DNA of 64,000 nucleotides from Myroides phaeus (GCF_009799805.1 NZ_CP047050.1:3043674-3107673); one strand, 5' to 3'. Counted from the stretch's first letter, positions 9,927 through 19,046 are shown. A program made the numbers and translations. Notes: generated by a model from the letters alone, not told the origin.

Positions 9927-9934
9927 TACCTTTG
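9927..9934 (+). promoter_or_regulatory. Bacteroidota -7 box for the FUSC gene
   Basis: TACCTTTG matches TAnnTTTG and is about 150 bp upstream of the ATG at 10082, which implies a long leader. The ~340-bp gap before this gene contains no other gene that I can see. Confidence 0.5.
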
Positions 9935-9957
9935 CATCCTCTAAGTCCTTAGATACC

Positions 9958-9989
9958 ATAAAGACAAGTATCCTTTCTTATGTCTTTAT
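9958..9989 (+). promoter_or_regulatory. Hairpin in the leader of the FUSC gene
   Basis: Arms ATAAAGACA and TGTCTTTAT (9 bp, perfect) enclose a 14-base loop. It starts about 25 bp after the promoter box and so would be near the 5' end of the transcript. There is no T run, so it is not a simple terminator. A second small stem (ATAGGA / TCCTAT) follows near 10030. A role in mRNA stability or regulation is only a guess. Confidence 0.4.
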
Positions 9990-10081
9990 ACAAAACACTA
10001 AAAACAGCATAATTACAACTACAATGTTATAGGAAGTCACTCCTATCACACCCTATTAATAGTTATAATAAACAATATAAA

Positions 10082-11200
10082 ATGAAAGACAATTTCTTTG
10101 TAAACTTATTTGTACAAGAAAGTAAAACCTTATTTAAACTAAAACACAGTGAACGATTATGGCACATTCCGTTAATGGCAATGTTAGCCACTGGAATCCC
10201 TTTGTTAACCGGATGGTACTTTAACAACCTACAAGCAGGATTATTAGCTTGTTTGGCTGGATTAGTAATTTTATACCTTCCTTCTAATATTCCAACACCA
10301 CAGCGAATGCTTACAATGCTTGTTTGTTCATTCGGGTTCATGTTATCCTTTGCTGTTGGTATTACCTTTAGTTTCAACTTTGTTATTTCCTCTATTGCCT
10401 TTGGTATATTTGTAACCGCTGTGCAATGGGTAAACCTGTATTTTAATACCCGACCACCCGGAAGTTACTTTTTTATTATGGTGGCTTCTATGTCAAGTAA
10501 TATGCCGTTTAACTTAGCTTCTATCCCAACCCGACTTGGCTATGTTGTTATGGGAACTATGTTTGCTTGTACATTGGCTATGATCTACAGTTTAATTGTA
10601 GGTAAAAAATACAACAGTAAAACTACGGCCCCATTGATTGTTCCAGTACCAATCAAGAAACAAGTCGATTACTTAATTCACTCTTTGATAGTTGGAGCCT
10701 TTATGTTTATTTCACTACTTACAGGACATTTACTGAAACTAAACAACCCATATTGGATACCCGCTTCCTGTGCTGCTATTATGCAAGGAATATCGCTTTA
10801 TCACGTATGGCAAAGAGCACTACAACGTATTACGGGGACATTTATAGGGTTGGGACTGTGTTGGCTTTTGATTTCTATTTCAGACTCGCCTTTATACATC
10901 TGTATATGCATCATGGTATTACAGTTCATCATTGAAATGTTTGTTACGCGAAACTACGCTGTAGCTGTGATATTTATTACCGCTCTAACCGTACTTTTAG
11001 CCGATGCAGCTAACCCACTAATCAGTACGCCAAATGCCTTAATTACAGCCCGCTTTTTAGACATCGTTATTGGAAGTATCATTGGAGGAATTGGTGGATG
11101 GTTTATTCACCACGAATATTTAAGAAAACAAACCAGAGATGGTATAAGAAACACAAGGTTGCAATTACTTAAAAAAATGCGCCGACAAGAACGTATATAA
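10082..11200 (+). CDS. FUSC family inner-membrane protein
   Basis: Membrane protein of the fusaric-acid-resistance (FUSC/YccS/AaeB-like) family. The 372 residues hold two clusters of hydrophobic helices (about residues 25-175 and 205-350) joined by a short polar linker, as in other short FUSC proteins. Family landmarks are NPYWIPASCAAIMQG at the start of the second cluster and RITGTFIGL just after. The short, basic C-terminus (KKMRRQER) is cytoplasmic by the positive-inside rule. Family members are linked to efflux of aromatic acids, but the substrate here is unknown. It is a single gene between its own promoter box and terminator. Confidence 0.85.
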   Translation: MKDNFFVNLFVQESKTLFKLKHSERLWHIPLMAMLATGIPLLTGWYFNNLQAGLLACLAGLVILYLPSNIPTPQRMLTMLVCSFGFMLSFAVGITFSFNFVISSIAFGIFVTAVQWVNLYFNTRPPGSYFFIMVASMSSNMPFNLASIPTRLGYVVMGTMFACTLAMIYSLIVGKKYNSKTTAPLIVPVPIKKQVDYLIHSLIVGAFMFISLLTGHLLKLNNPYWIPASCAAIMQGISLYHVWQRALQRITGTFIGLGLCWLLISISDSPLYICICIMVLQFIIEMFVTRNYAVAVIFITALTVLLADAANPLISTPNALITARFLDIVIGSIIGGIGGWFIHHEYLRKQTRDGIRNTRLQLLKKMRRQERI

Positions 11201-11203
11201 TAA

Positions 11204-11236
11204 AAAATCCCACTGCAAACACAGTGGGATTTTTTA
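11204..11236. terminator. Bidirectional intrinsic terminator
   Basis: Stem AAATCCCACTG / CAGTGGGATTT, loop of about 6 bases, A run before and T run after. It separates the FUSC gene from the convergent WG-repeat-like gene. Confidence 0.85.
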
Positions 11237-11258
11237 TTATAACAACCTTAACTATCTC

Positions 11259-12275
11259 CTATTTTAGGTAATTTGCCAAGATAAAGTCGGTTTCATCTTC
11301 CAAGTAATCCTGTAAAGTACCTAATCTATTCATAAAATAAAAGTCATTCTCTATCTGTCCCTCCTCCATAGGTCTAACTTCAATAATAAAGAAATGTTTA
11401 TGAGGCACAGGACAAACACTTATGACGTTTTTCCATATATCTACTAAGGGTCTTTCGCGCTTTAAATCAATTACTTTTAAATGAACTGGAATAGGCATAT
11501 CAAATTCGTGATTCACGTAATAACGTCCACTCCTCTTCGTATCTCTATAAATTACAGGAGCCTTTTTCAACATAGAATCCTTTTTATTTAGGTAAACTAA
11601 ATGCTCTTTTCCTTTATATGTAATCGGAAACACCTCATTGTGAATCGTTTCAAAAGACTGTACTTTTCTTCCACGCGAATTACACACTCTTACTTTTTCA
11701 TTATTTACTTTCCTCACAATCTTAGACTCATTGTCAAACATACCAACGTAATTCTTGACAATACGCTTTAATCTTGCTCTCTTGGCCTTATATAAATCCT
11801 GATCTATACACACAAATCGTTCACCAATTGTTTCAATCGGTAAAAAAGGTTCTCTTTTAATATCAGGATCAACCGTATAAACTTTTGTTGTAATCAATTG
11901 TCGGTTTTCAATCACAAAAGCCTTACATTTTTCTTTGACTATTCCCAACTTAAGATTAGGAACAAGTTTCCAATTCCAAAACTCTGTTCTTACTTGATAT
12001 GTAATAACAACTTGTGCAATTGTAAAATGATTAACTACTGTTAGCAATATTCTTGAGTAGTGAAAGGGAGCAACTACTTTATTGGTGTGACTAATAATCC
12101 CATACAATCCGTTCTTGCTTTTTACGACAGCAAAACCAGTAGCAACAAATTTATCAGCTTCCAAATATTGAGGTTCTATCAAAACTACGTTGTTTTGATC
12201 GCGATATCCATATAGATTATTACTCCCTAAAAAAGGCGAGAAATCTATAACTGTGGTGATAGGAGTAGTATTCAT
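11259..12275 (-). CDS. WG-repeat-like hypothetical protein, 338 aa
   Basis: The N-terminal ~90 residues look like degenerate WG beta-propeller-type repeats: YGYRDQNNVVLIEPQY followed by a second unit with GLYGIISHTNKVVAPFHY, each with the pattern of aromatic-Gly, turn, and pattern IEPQY/VAPFHY. The rest is rich in basic residues and beta strands and is not recognised. There is no signal peptide, so it is probably cytoplasmic. It is a single gene that converges on the FUSC gene. Function unknown. Confidence 0.75.
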   Translation of the reverse strand: MNTTPITTVIDFSPFLGSNNLYGYRDQNNVVLIEPQYLEADKFVATGFAVVKSKNGLYGIISHTNKVVAPFHYSRILLTVVNHFTIAQVVITYQVRTEFWNWKLVPNLKLGIVKEKCKAFVIENRQLITTKVYTVDPDIKREPFLPIETIGERFVCIDQDLYKAKRARLKRIVKNYVGMFDNESKIVRKVNNEKVRVCNSRGRKVQSFETIHNEVFPITYKGKEHLVYLNKKDSMLKKAPVIYRDTKRSGRYYVNHEFDMPIPVHLKVIDLKRERPLVDIWKNVISVCPVPHKHFFIIEVRPMEEGQIENDFYFMNRLGTLQDYLEDETDFILANYLK

Positions 12276-12410
12276 AAGGAAATGATTAGTAATCTTAAAT
12301 ATAAATCATTTTTTTTATAAAAAACAAACAACAAACAGAATTATTTGACTCGTAAACAAATAATTACATATTAAAAGAAGGAAACTTATCTTGTTTATAC
12401 ACGGCTTGCT

Positions 12411-12508
12411 CACATAATACAAGCATAATGCAAACATAATGCTCCCATAATTTCCCATTATTCTTATGGAAACACTATGACACCACTATGGGAGCACTAT
12501 GGTACCAC
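12411..12508. repeat. Degenerate 11-bp tandem repeat (two blocks) in non-coding DNA
   Basis: Four CATAATR/T heptamers start at 12413, 12424, 12435 and 12446, exactly 11 bp apart, followed by a weaker copy at 12456. Three CACTATG heptamers start at 12473, 12484 and 12495, again exactly 11 bp apart. The outer parts also pair (GCTCCCATA with TATGGGAGC). The array lies in the 540-bp gap between the WG-like gene and ggt, which holds no gene that I can find. An 11-bp period puts each copy on the same face of the helix, so protein binding is possible. Confidence 0.8.
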
Positions 12509-12705
12509 CCAAAATATGAATGCATTAAAACCTGTCTTGTCCTACTATAGCTGTACAGTTATAGTTGCTAATCCGGTTTAGTATTATACGCTTATTTCAC
12601 AATAACCCAACCATCAAAAGAAGCATAAAGATATCTTCCAAAAACACCTTGCCTCATACTTGCTTAAACAACGCTATAACTAATTTTTTAAAATTCGGTA
12701 TAAAA

Positions 12706-12740
12706 ATAAAAGGTCATCACAAAAAATGATGACCTTTTAT
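12706..12740 (-). terminator. Intrinsic terminator of ggt
   Basis: Stem AAAAGGTCATCA / TGATGACCTTTT with a 7-base loop, T-rich on the minus-strand 3' side, about 75 bp beyond the ggt stop. Confidence 0.8.
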
Positions 12741-12814
12741 TAAATTCACTCAATCAAACCTCTTTGTTCAACCAAGTTTTTATTCTTTACATTCTATACA
12801 AATCAGAATAGTTA

Positions 12815-14491
12815 CTAATATCCTTTAGCAACATCATCTCCTCTTGGGTCTGCCCCTGCTTGATACGTACCATCTGCATTAACTAAAATTCCCTCTACAC
12901 GACCATAAGGCTTGCGTTCTTTCAGCATATATCCTTTGCTCTGTAAAGCTTTGCGAACTCCTGTAGACAAAGCCTTTGGTTCATAATCAATTTGGTCTGG
13001 CAACCACTGGTGATGAAAACGCGGTGCAGCAACTGCCTCTTGCATATTCATTCCAAAATCAACTACATTTAAGATAGTCTGAAAAACTGAAGTAATAATA
13101 GTAGATCCTCCTGGCGTACCCACAACCATATAAAGTTTGTCGTCTTTTTCAAGAATTGTAGGCGACATTGAGCTCAACATACGCTTTTCAGGTTCGATAG
13201 CATTTGCCTTACCACCAACTAACCCATACATATTTGGAACTCCTGGTTTGATAGAGAAGTCGTCCATTTCATTGTTTAATAAGAAACCAGCTCCACCTAC
13301 CACAACTTTAGAACCATACGAATCGTTTAATGTAGTTGTAGCCGATACAGCGTTCCCCCATTTATCAACTACACAATAATGCGTTGTTTCATCACTTTCA
13401 TAACCACTTAACTCACCCGCACTTACATCCGAACTCTTCGTTGCCTTGTCAAAAGACATTGTTTTCAGACGTTCTACATTGTATGCCTTATCAACTAACT
13501 TCTCTGTAGGCACTTTGTGAAAAGCTGGATCTCCTAAATGTTCTGCACGATCAGCATATACCCTGCGCGATGCTTCTGTCATTACCTGCACGGCTTTTTC
13601 AGATTGGAATCCCCATTGCTTCATTGGAAATTGGTCTATCGACTGAAATAGAGCGATAAGCGCAATACCACCACTACTTGGAGGAGGCATTGAAATAACC
13701 TTTAACCCTTTGTATTCTCCAACAATAGGAGTACGCCAAACAGCTTCATATCTCTTCAAATCCTCTAACGTAATCATTCCATTACCACGGTTCATTTCAG
13801 CTACAATTAACTCAGCTGTTTTACCTTCATAAAATCCTTTTCTACCGTCTTTTTGAACTCTCTTTAATGTTTCTGCTAAATCCGATTGAACCAACAAATC
13901 ACCTGCTTTCCAATGTTCTTTAGCTGTTAAAGCATTCTTTTGTGTATTATATTTTTCAAAAATCGCATAATGGTCCGTCAACTCCTTTGCTTGTTTGGCA
14001 GTAATAGCAAACCCTTTCTCTGCTAAATCAATAGCAGGCTGAACTAATTCTGCCCAAGATAGTGTACCATATTTTTGGTGAGCCTTAACCATTCCATCCA
14101 CTGTACCTGGAATTCCTGTTGCTAACGTACCATTTTGACTTAAATCAGTAATTGCCTCTCCATCACCAGACCAATACATATTTTCTCTGGCGTGCATTGG
14201 AGCTTTCTCACGGTAATCTAAAGCGTCAATTGTTCCGTCATTACCTCTGTAAACGATAAAACCACCACCACCGATGTTACCAGCATTAGGATAAACAACA
14301 GCTAAAGCCAACTCTACTGCCACCGCAGCGTCAACAGCATTCCCACCTTTTTTCAAGATGTCAACTCCTACTTTACTGGCTTCAGGATGAGCAGATACAA
14401 TCACTCCATTTTTAAATGTTTCCGGATTTTGTGCTACTACTTGCAGTAAACTACCACAAAGCACAAATGCAGATATAAGTATTTTTCTCAT
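12815..14491 (-). CDS. ggt: Gamma-glutamyltransferase
   Basis: Periplasmic or secreted enzyme that cleaves or transfers the gamma-glutamyl group of glutathione and related peptides. It is made as a precursor that cuts itself before a threonine. The self-cleavage/catalytic Thr is Thr369 in ETTHYCVVDKWGNAVSAT. The substrate-binding PPPSSGG loop, GGGGFIVYR near the N-terminus, and GTPGGSTI near the C-terminus are all present. A Sec signal peptide (MRKILISAFVLCGSLLQVVAQ region) ends in AQ. Length 558 is standard. Single gene with terminator. High confidence. Confidence 0.97.
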   Translation of the reverse strand: MRKILISAFVLCGSLLQVVAQNPETFKNGVIVSAHPEASKVGVDILKKGGNAVDAAVAVELALAVVYPNAGNIGGGGFIVYRGNDGTIDALDYREKAPMHARENMYWSGDGEAITDLSQNGTLATGIPGTVDGMVKAHQKYGTLSWAELVQPAIDLAEKGFAITAKQAKELTDHYAIFEKYNTQKNALTAKEHWKAGDLLVQSDLAETLKRVQKDGRKGFYEGKTAELIVAEMNRGNGMITLEDLKRYEAVWRTPIVGEYKGLKVISMPPPSSGGIALIALFQSIDQFPMKQWGFQSEKAVQVMTEASRRVYADRAEHLGDPAFHKVPTEKLVDKAYNVERLKTMSFDKATKSSDVSAGELSGYESDETTHYCVVDKWGNAVSATTTLNDSYGSKVVVGGAGFLLNNEMDDFSIKPGVPNMYGLVGGKANAIEPEKRMLSSMSPTILEKDDKLYMVVGTPGGSTIITSVFQTILNVVDFGMNMQEAVAAPRFHHQWLPDQIDYEPKALSTGVRKALQSKGYMLKERKPYGRVEGILVNADGTYQAGADPRGDDVAKGY

Positions 14492-14562
14492 TATTTATAG
14501 TTTTGATTGCTGCAATATAGATAAATTAGAAAGGTAGATTGTCTTTTTCCGTGATTTTAACG

Positions 14563-14594
14563 ACAAAAAAAATCCCTGAGGTTACCCTCAGGGA
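14563..14594 (-). terminator. Intrinsic terminator of the 20.8-14.6 kb operon
   Basis: Stem TCCCTGAGG / CCTCAGGGA with a short loop, followed on the minus strand by a run of eight T. It lies just after the stop of the collagen-like gene. Confidence 0.88.
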
Positions 14595-14616
14595 CTGATT
14601 TTCAAAAAAACAATTA

Positions 14617-17600
14617 CTATAAATTATTAAGTAACTCTTCCATTTTCTGCATTCTCAATTCTAAATTATTGATATGCTCTTGTTGTTTTTTGTTCACTTC
14701 ATCTTGTTCGATAATGTGTAAGTACAACTCCTCAATTTTCTCTAATTGTTCAATAACCAATTTAGAGTAATCTACAATGTATCCGTTTGCTGCTTTGTTC
14801 AAGTCACCGATTGGCGTAACACCAGGTAAATGGTGATTTTCTTTTACAAAGTTTTTCACATACTCTAAATCTTTGAAGTCATAGTCGTATTTAATAGCCG
14901 ACTCTCCTAAGAAATATTTCTCGAATACGTAATCCGCATAAGTTGATGTTTGAGAGTAGATAGTTCCGTTTACGAAAGTATCACCTTCTACGTATAACTT
15001 GGCGTTTGTAGCAATATTTCCTAATTTTGCAGGTACATTATCTGCTCCAATTGCTACATTTCCATATTGATAGATATCATCTTCTGTTGTTTCTGGGCGA
15101 TCATTTGGTGCTTTTTGTTTATTCCAAGCTCCATTTTTAAACCCAGGTTTAATACTTAGAGTACCATCTGTCAACAATTTAAAATCTGTATCTACAGGCT
15201 TAACCACACCCGGAGCTTCAAAAACTGCAGTATTAATAGAGATTACATAAGGATTCGATGCTGTTCCCACATCATTCATAGTACCATTTTTACCATTAAT
15301 TTTCAATGGCAATACAACAGTAGTAACTCCACCTACTCCTGCTGGTCCTTGAGCTCCTGTTACTCCAGTATCTCCTTTTGCTCCAGTATCTCCTTTTTCA
15401 CCATCTTTTCCATTTGCTCCTGCAGGTCCTGTTGCTCCGGTATCTCCTTTTGCTCCTTGTGGTCCAACTGGTCCTTGGATTCCTTGATCTCCTTTTGAAA
15501 CAATATGTTCAGTTCCTTCTCCATCAATAATGATTACACTTCCGTCTTCGCCTGGTTTAGCTGTAACAGATAATCCCTTATCTCCTTGGATTCCTTGGTC
15601 TCCTGTTTCTCCTTTTGGTCCTTGTGGTCCAACTGGTCCTTGGATTCCTTGATCTCCTTTTGAAACAATATGTTCAGTTCCTTCTCCATCAATAATGATT
15701 ACACTTCCGTCTTCGCCTGGTTTAGCTGTAACAGATAATCCCTTATCTCCTTGGATTCCTTGGTCTCCTGTTTCTCCTTTTGGTCCTTGTGGTCCAACTG
15801 GTCCTTGGATTCCTTGATCTCCTTTTGCACCAGCTTCTCCATTGTCTCCATTGATTTTTGTCCAACTATTAGTCGTCTCATCATAGATCCAAACACCACT
15901 ATCATTGTGAACAACTGTTACTCCTGCACCTGGTCCTCCTGGTGTTCCAGGTTCCCCTGGTTCTCCATCTTTACCTGCTTGTGATTCTGATTTGAAACCA
16001 GTATCTCCTTTGTCTCCTTTATCTCCTTTTTCACCATCTTCTCCATTGATTTTTACCCATGTACCATCTGGTTGAACAACCCAAACTCCGTCATTATTGG
16101 TTACAATAGTTACACCTTCTCCTGGTCCTCCTGGAGTACCTGGTTTTCCTGGCATACCTTCGGCTCCTGGTTCACCTGGTTTTCCTTCCATATTCTGACC
16201 TTTAAAGCCAGTATCTCCTTTGTCTCCTTTATCTCCTTTATCTCCTTTTTCACCATCTTCTCCATTGATTTTTACCCATGTACCATCTGGTTGAACAACC
16301 CAAACTCCGTCATTATTGGTTACAATAGTTACACCTTCTCCTGGTCCTCCTGGAGTACCTGGTTTTCCTGGCATACCTTCGGCTCCTGGTTCACCTGGTT
16401 TTCCTTCCATATTCTGACCTTTAAAGCCAGTATCTCCTTTATCTCCTTTTTCACCATCTTCTCCTTTTTCACCATCTTCTCCATTGATTTTTACCCATGT
16501 ACCATCTGGTTGAACAACCCAAACTCCGTCATTATTGGTTACAATAGTTACACCTTCTCCTGGTCCTCCTGGAGTACCTGGTTTTCCTGGCATACCTTCG
16601 GCTCCTGGTTCACCTGGTTTTCCTTCCATATTCTGACCTTTAAAGCCAGTATCTCCTTTGTCTCCTTTATCTCCTTTATCTCCTTTTGCACCAGCTTCTC
16701 CATTGTCTCCATTGATATTCGTCCAAGTATTGGTCGTTTCATCATAGATCCAAACACCTTCATTATTGTGAACAACTGTTACTCCTGCACCTGGTCCTCC
16801 TGGTGTTCCTGGTTTTCCTGGTTCTCCGTCTTTACCTGGTTGTGATTCTGATTTGAAACCAGTATCTCCTTTGTCTCCTTTTGGTCCTTTTAAACCGTCT
16901 AACTGTTCTTCTGTAAAGTCCTCATAAACAAATGAATACCCATCATCTCCTTTGTCTCCTTTTGGACCATTGATATTTGTCCAAGTATTAGTCGTTTCAT
17001 CATAGATCCAAACACCACTATCGTTATGAACAATAGTTACGCCTGCACCCGGTCCTCCTGGAGTACCTGGTTTTCCTGGTTTTCCTGACTGACCTGGTTG
17101 TGATTCTGAATTATACCCTGAATCTCCTTTGTCTCCCTTATCTCCTTTTGGACCATTGATTTTTGTCCAAGTATTGGTCGTTTCATCATAGATCCAAACA
17201 CCATCATTATTGTGAACAATAGTCACTCCTTCTCCTGGTCCTCCTGGTGTTCCTGGTGTTCCTGGTTCTCCGTCTTTACCTGCTTGTGATTCTGATTTGA
17301 AACCAGTATCTCCTTTGTCTCCCTTCTCTCCTTTTGGACCATTGATATTTGTCCAAGTATTAGTCGTTTCATCATAGATCCAAACACCATCGTTATTGTG
17401 AACGATAGTTACGCCTGCACCTGGTCCTCCTGGAGTACCTGGTTTCCCTGGTTTTCCTGACTGACCTGGTTGTGATTCTGAATTATACCCTGAATCTCCT
17501 TTTGGTCCTTTTAAACCATCTAATTGTTCTTGAGTAAAGTCTTCATATAAGAACGAATCTCCTTTATCTCCTTTTGGACCAGCTAATAAATCAACTTTAA

Positions 17601-18117
17601 CCCCTTTTTCTAAAATTGGGTTTCCTGCAGCATCAATAGCATCCTCATTATAATAAATGAAACTTGTATCTCCTTCTTTATAATCAATCTTCGTTACAGT
17701 TTCAAATTGTTTCAACTCTTTCAAAGAAATACTTACCGATTTCTTATCAGTATCATGTAAATAAAGTGAATCATTTTCTACAGTAAAATGGCTGTTACGA
17801 GTATTTAAGTCTTCAAAATTTTTATCACTTACTAAATGATACCATTTATCTTCATACCAATAATAAAATCCTTTTTGTAAATCCTGAGCCTTCTCATTAG
17901 TGTTAAACACCAATAATGACTCGATCATATCTCCATCAATAGTCTCGTCATCTGTAAGAGATTTTAAACTAACACGAGGGACTAACATTCCTTTATTTGT
18001 AGCATCTACATCTAACATAGCAGCAGTTTTAGGCAAAGCCGTACCAATACCCACTTGTGAATATCCTGCTGTAGTCAATGTAAAAGCTAATCCTATATAT
18101 ATTAATCTTTTTTTCAT
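14617..18117 (-). CDS. Collagen-like (Gly-X-Y) surface protein with VGIGT N-module and LPGV/coiled-coil tail
   Basis: A 1166-residue secreted fibrous protein. Order: signal peptide ending GYSQ, VGIGT module (VGIGTALPK, NKGMLVPRVSL, LLVFN, GFYYWYEDKW), a ~100-residue linker, then about 780 residues of Gly-X-Y triplets (GEKGDKGDKGDTG, GKPGEPG, GPQGPKG) broken by short beta-like inserts such as GVTIVHNNDGVWIYDETT. The tail (YADYVFEKYF, HHLPGVTP, IEQLEKIEELYLHIIEQ) is shared with the 4404-8225 protein and ends in a heptad-like helix, suited to trimerisation of a collagen triple helix. It is the last gene of a four-gene operon, 35 bp after the gene before it. No T9SS sorting domain or LPXTG is seen, so the surface anchor is unclear. 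Adhesin or stalk role is inferred. Confidence 0.92.
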   Translation of the reverse strand: MKKRLIYIGLAFTLTTAGYSQVGIGTALPKTAAMLDVDATNKGMLVPRVSLKSLTDDETIDGDMIESLLVFNTNEKAQDLQKGFYYWYEDKWYHLVSDKNFEDLNTRNSHFTVENDSLYLHDTDKKSVSISLKELKQFETVTKIDYKEGDTSFIYYNEDAIDAAGNPILEKGVKVDLLAGPKGDKGDSFLYEDFTQEQLDGLKGPKGDSGYNSESQPGQSGKPGKPGTPGGPGAGVTIVHNNDGVWIYDETTNTWTNINGPKGEKGDKGDTGFKSESQAGKDGEPGTPGTPGGPGEGVTIVHNNDGVWIYDETTNTWTKINGPKGDKGDKGDSGYNSESQPGQSGKPGKPGTPGGPGAGVTIVHNDSGVWIYDETTNTWTNINGPKGDKGDDGYSFVYEDFTEEQLDGLKGPKGDKGDTGFKSESQPGKDGEPGKPGTPGGPGAGVTVVHNNEGVWIYDETTNTWTNINGDNGEAGAKGDKGDKGDKGDTGFKGQNMEGKPGEPGAEGMPGKPGTPGGPGEGVTIVTNNDGVWVVQPDGTWVKINGEDGEKGEDGEKGDKGDTGFKGQNMEGKPGEPGAEGMPGKPGTPGGPGEGVTIVTNNDGVWVVQPDGTWVKINGEDGEKGDKGDKGDKGDTGFKGQNMEGKPGEPGAEGMPGKPGTPGGPGEGVTIVTNNDGVWVVQPDGTWVKINGEDGEKGDKGDKGDTGFKSESQAGKDGEPGEPGTPGGPGAGVTVVHNDSGVWIYDETTNSWTKINGDNGEAGAKGDQGIQGPVGPQGPKGETGDQGIQGDKGLSVTAKPGEDGSVIIIDGEGTEHIVSKGDQGIQGPVGPQGPKGETGDQGIQGDKGLSVTAKPGEDGSVIIIDGEGTEHIVSKGDQGIQGPVGPQGAKGDTGATGPAGANGKDGEKGDTGAKGDTGVTGAQGPAGVGGVTTVVLPLKINGKNGTMNDVGTASNPYVISINTAVFEAPGVVKPVDTDFKLLTDGTLSIKPGFKNGAWNKQKAPNDRPETTEDDIYQYGNVAIGADNVPAKLGNIATNAKLYVEGDTFVNGTIYSQTSTYADYVFEKYFLGESAIKYDYDFKDLEYVKNFVKENHHLPGVTPIGDLNKAANGYIVDYSKLVIEQLEKIEELYLHIIEQDEVNKKQQEHINNLELRMQKMEELLNNL
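15461..15850 (-). repeat. 165-bp tandem repeat in the collagen-like gene
   Basis: The same 10-mer landmark recurs at 15461, 15626 and 15791, a period of 165 bp (55 codons). Each unit encodes GIQGPVGPQG, then GDKGLSVTAKPGEDGSV and an acidic beta-like insert. Two full copies and part of a third are nearly identical in DNA. Confidence 0.9.
16020..16690 (-). repeat. 219-bp tandem repeat in the collagen-like gene
   Basis: Identical landmarks at 16192, 16411 and 16630 show a period of 219 bp (73 codons). Units encode GFKGQNMEGKPGEPG, a run of Pro-rich triplets, the insert GVTIVTNNDGVWVVQPDG and EDGEKGDKG. Small differences in the number of KGD triplets between copies show that the array has slipped. 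Confidence 0.9.
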
Positions 18118-18152
18118 GGCGATTATTTTCTAACTATTATCTTTATATTTTT

Positions 18153-19046
18153 TTAATCAAAGTAGCGTCTAAATTTGATAGAAACCCCATTTTGATTTAC
18201 CCTAAATCCTTCTTTAAAACTTGAGTCATTACTCACAGTAAATCGAAACTTTACCTTTTTTTCCAGATCTGTAATTCTTATAAAAAACATATAGGTATAT
18301 CCTTGAATACTTCCTCCACGTGTATGTTTTGATATAATCGTAGCACTTTGAGGAGGCACCAATTCTGATCCATTCACATCCGTTATCCCACATTTTTTAG
18401 AGTATAATCCTAAATAACCATGGCGATTACCATTAGGGTCTTTTATAAAAGGGTTATGAAAATCCGGATTTGAATCTTCACTCATATTTCCTCTATCATT
18501 CCAACCATCAATGGACACCTCTACTTTATAATACCCTTTAGGCATTGTAAACACCTCTCCATAATTATCATACTCATAATGTAAAGTAACTCCGCGCTCT
18601 ATATCTGTCGTTGAATAATCCGTTTTTTCTTTTTTAAACCTTATGTAATTAGTGGCACTTAAATTCGTATAAGGAATAAGTACTTCTTGTGTTGCCTCAG
18701 CTGTTCCCCCCATCATTCTAATGGTAGTCATTCTATCAACCCCTTCATTATTTAAAAGTTGATTCCACTTTTTACCATCCCAAACATAAATACCTTTCCT
18801 TGCAATATTATCCTCGTGATTTCCTCCCATAACGTTGTACACTAAAGTACCGACTTGAGGATCAACGATAGGGTTTTGGTTATCATCAAACACTTCAAAA
18901 ACATGCTTTGGCAATAAAATTCCTTTTGTATCAGAACTAACCTCCAACACTGCTGATTTATGAGGCTTATGTGTCCCTATACCAACCTGACTCCAAGCTG
19001 AAAAGCAACTAATCAATAGTCCTACTCTTACTATATTTTTCATCAT
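18153..19046 (-). CDS. VGIGT-module secreted protein with C-terminal beta-rich domain, 297 aa
   Basis: Unknown function. Signal peptide, then the shared module (QVGIGTHKPHKSAVLEVSS, KGILLPK, GTLVYN, GIYVWDGKKW) in the first ~110 residues. The remaining ~180 residues begin with GYYKVEVSIDGW and end FRFTVSNDSSF..VSIKFRRYFD; the spacing of strands recalls a C1q/TNF-type jelly roll, but this is only a visual likeness. The ATG overlaps the stop of the gene before it by 4 bp, and the collagen-like gene follows 35 bp later, so the four genes are surely co-transcribed. It could be a head or cap subunit for the collagen-like fibre. Confidence 0.85.
   Translation of the reverse strand: MMKNIVRVGLLISCFSAWSQVGIGTHKPHKSAVLEVSSDTKGILLPKHVFEVFDDNQNPIVDPQVGTLVYNVMGGNHEDNIARKGIYVWDGKKWNQLLNNEGVDRMTTIRMMGGTAEATQEVLIPYTNLSATNYIRFKKEKTDYSTTDIERGVTLHYEYDNYGEVFTMPKGYYKVEVSIDGWNDRGNMSEDSNPDFHNPFIKDPNGNRHGYLGLYSKKCGITDVNGSELVPPQSATIISKHTRGGSIQGYTYMFFIRITDLEKKVKFRFTVSNDSSFKEGFRVNQNGVSIKFRRYFD

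Noticed and set aside
12411..12508. The 11-bp repeat considered as a recombination site or plasmid-type iteron origin
   Set aside because: No replication protein or recombinase gene is near, and the unit is too degenerate to support it.
16072..16845. A 257-residue open frame on the plus strand rich in Trp, Ser and Phe (repeats of SWSSWSTWFSW)
   Set aside because: It is the antisense of the collagen-like repeats; the regular codon pattern of Gly-X-Y keeps stops away. No promoter or start signal.
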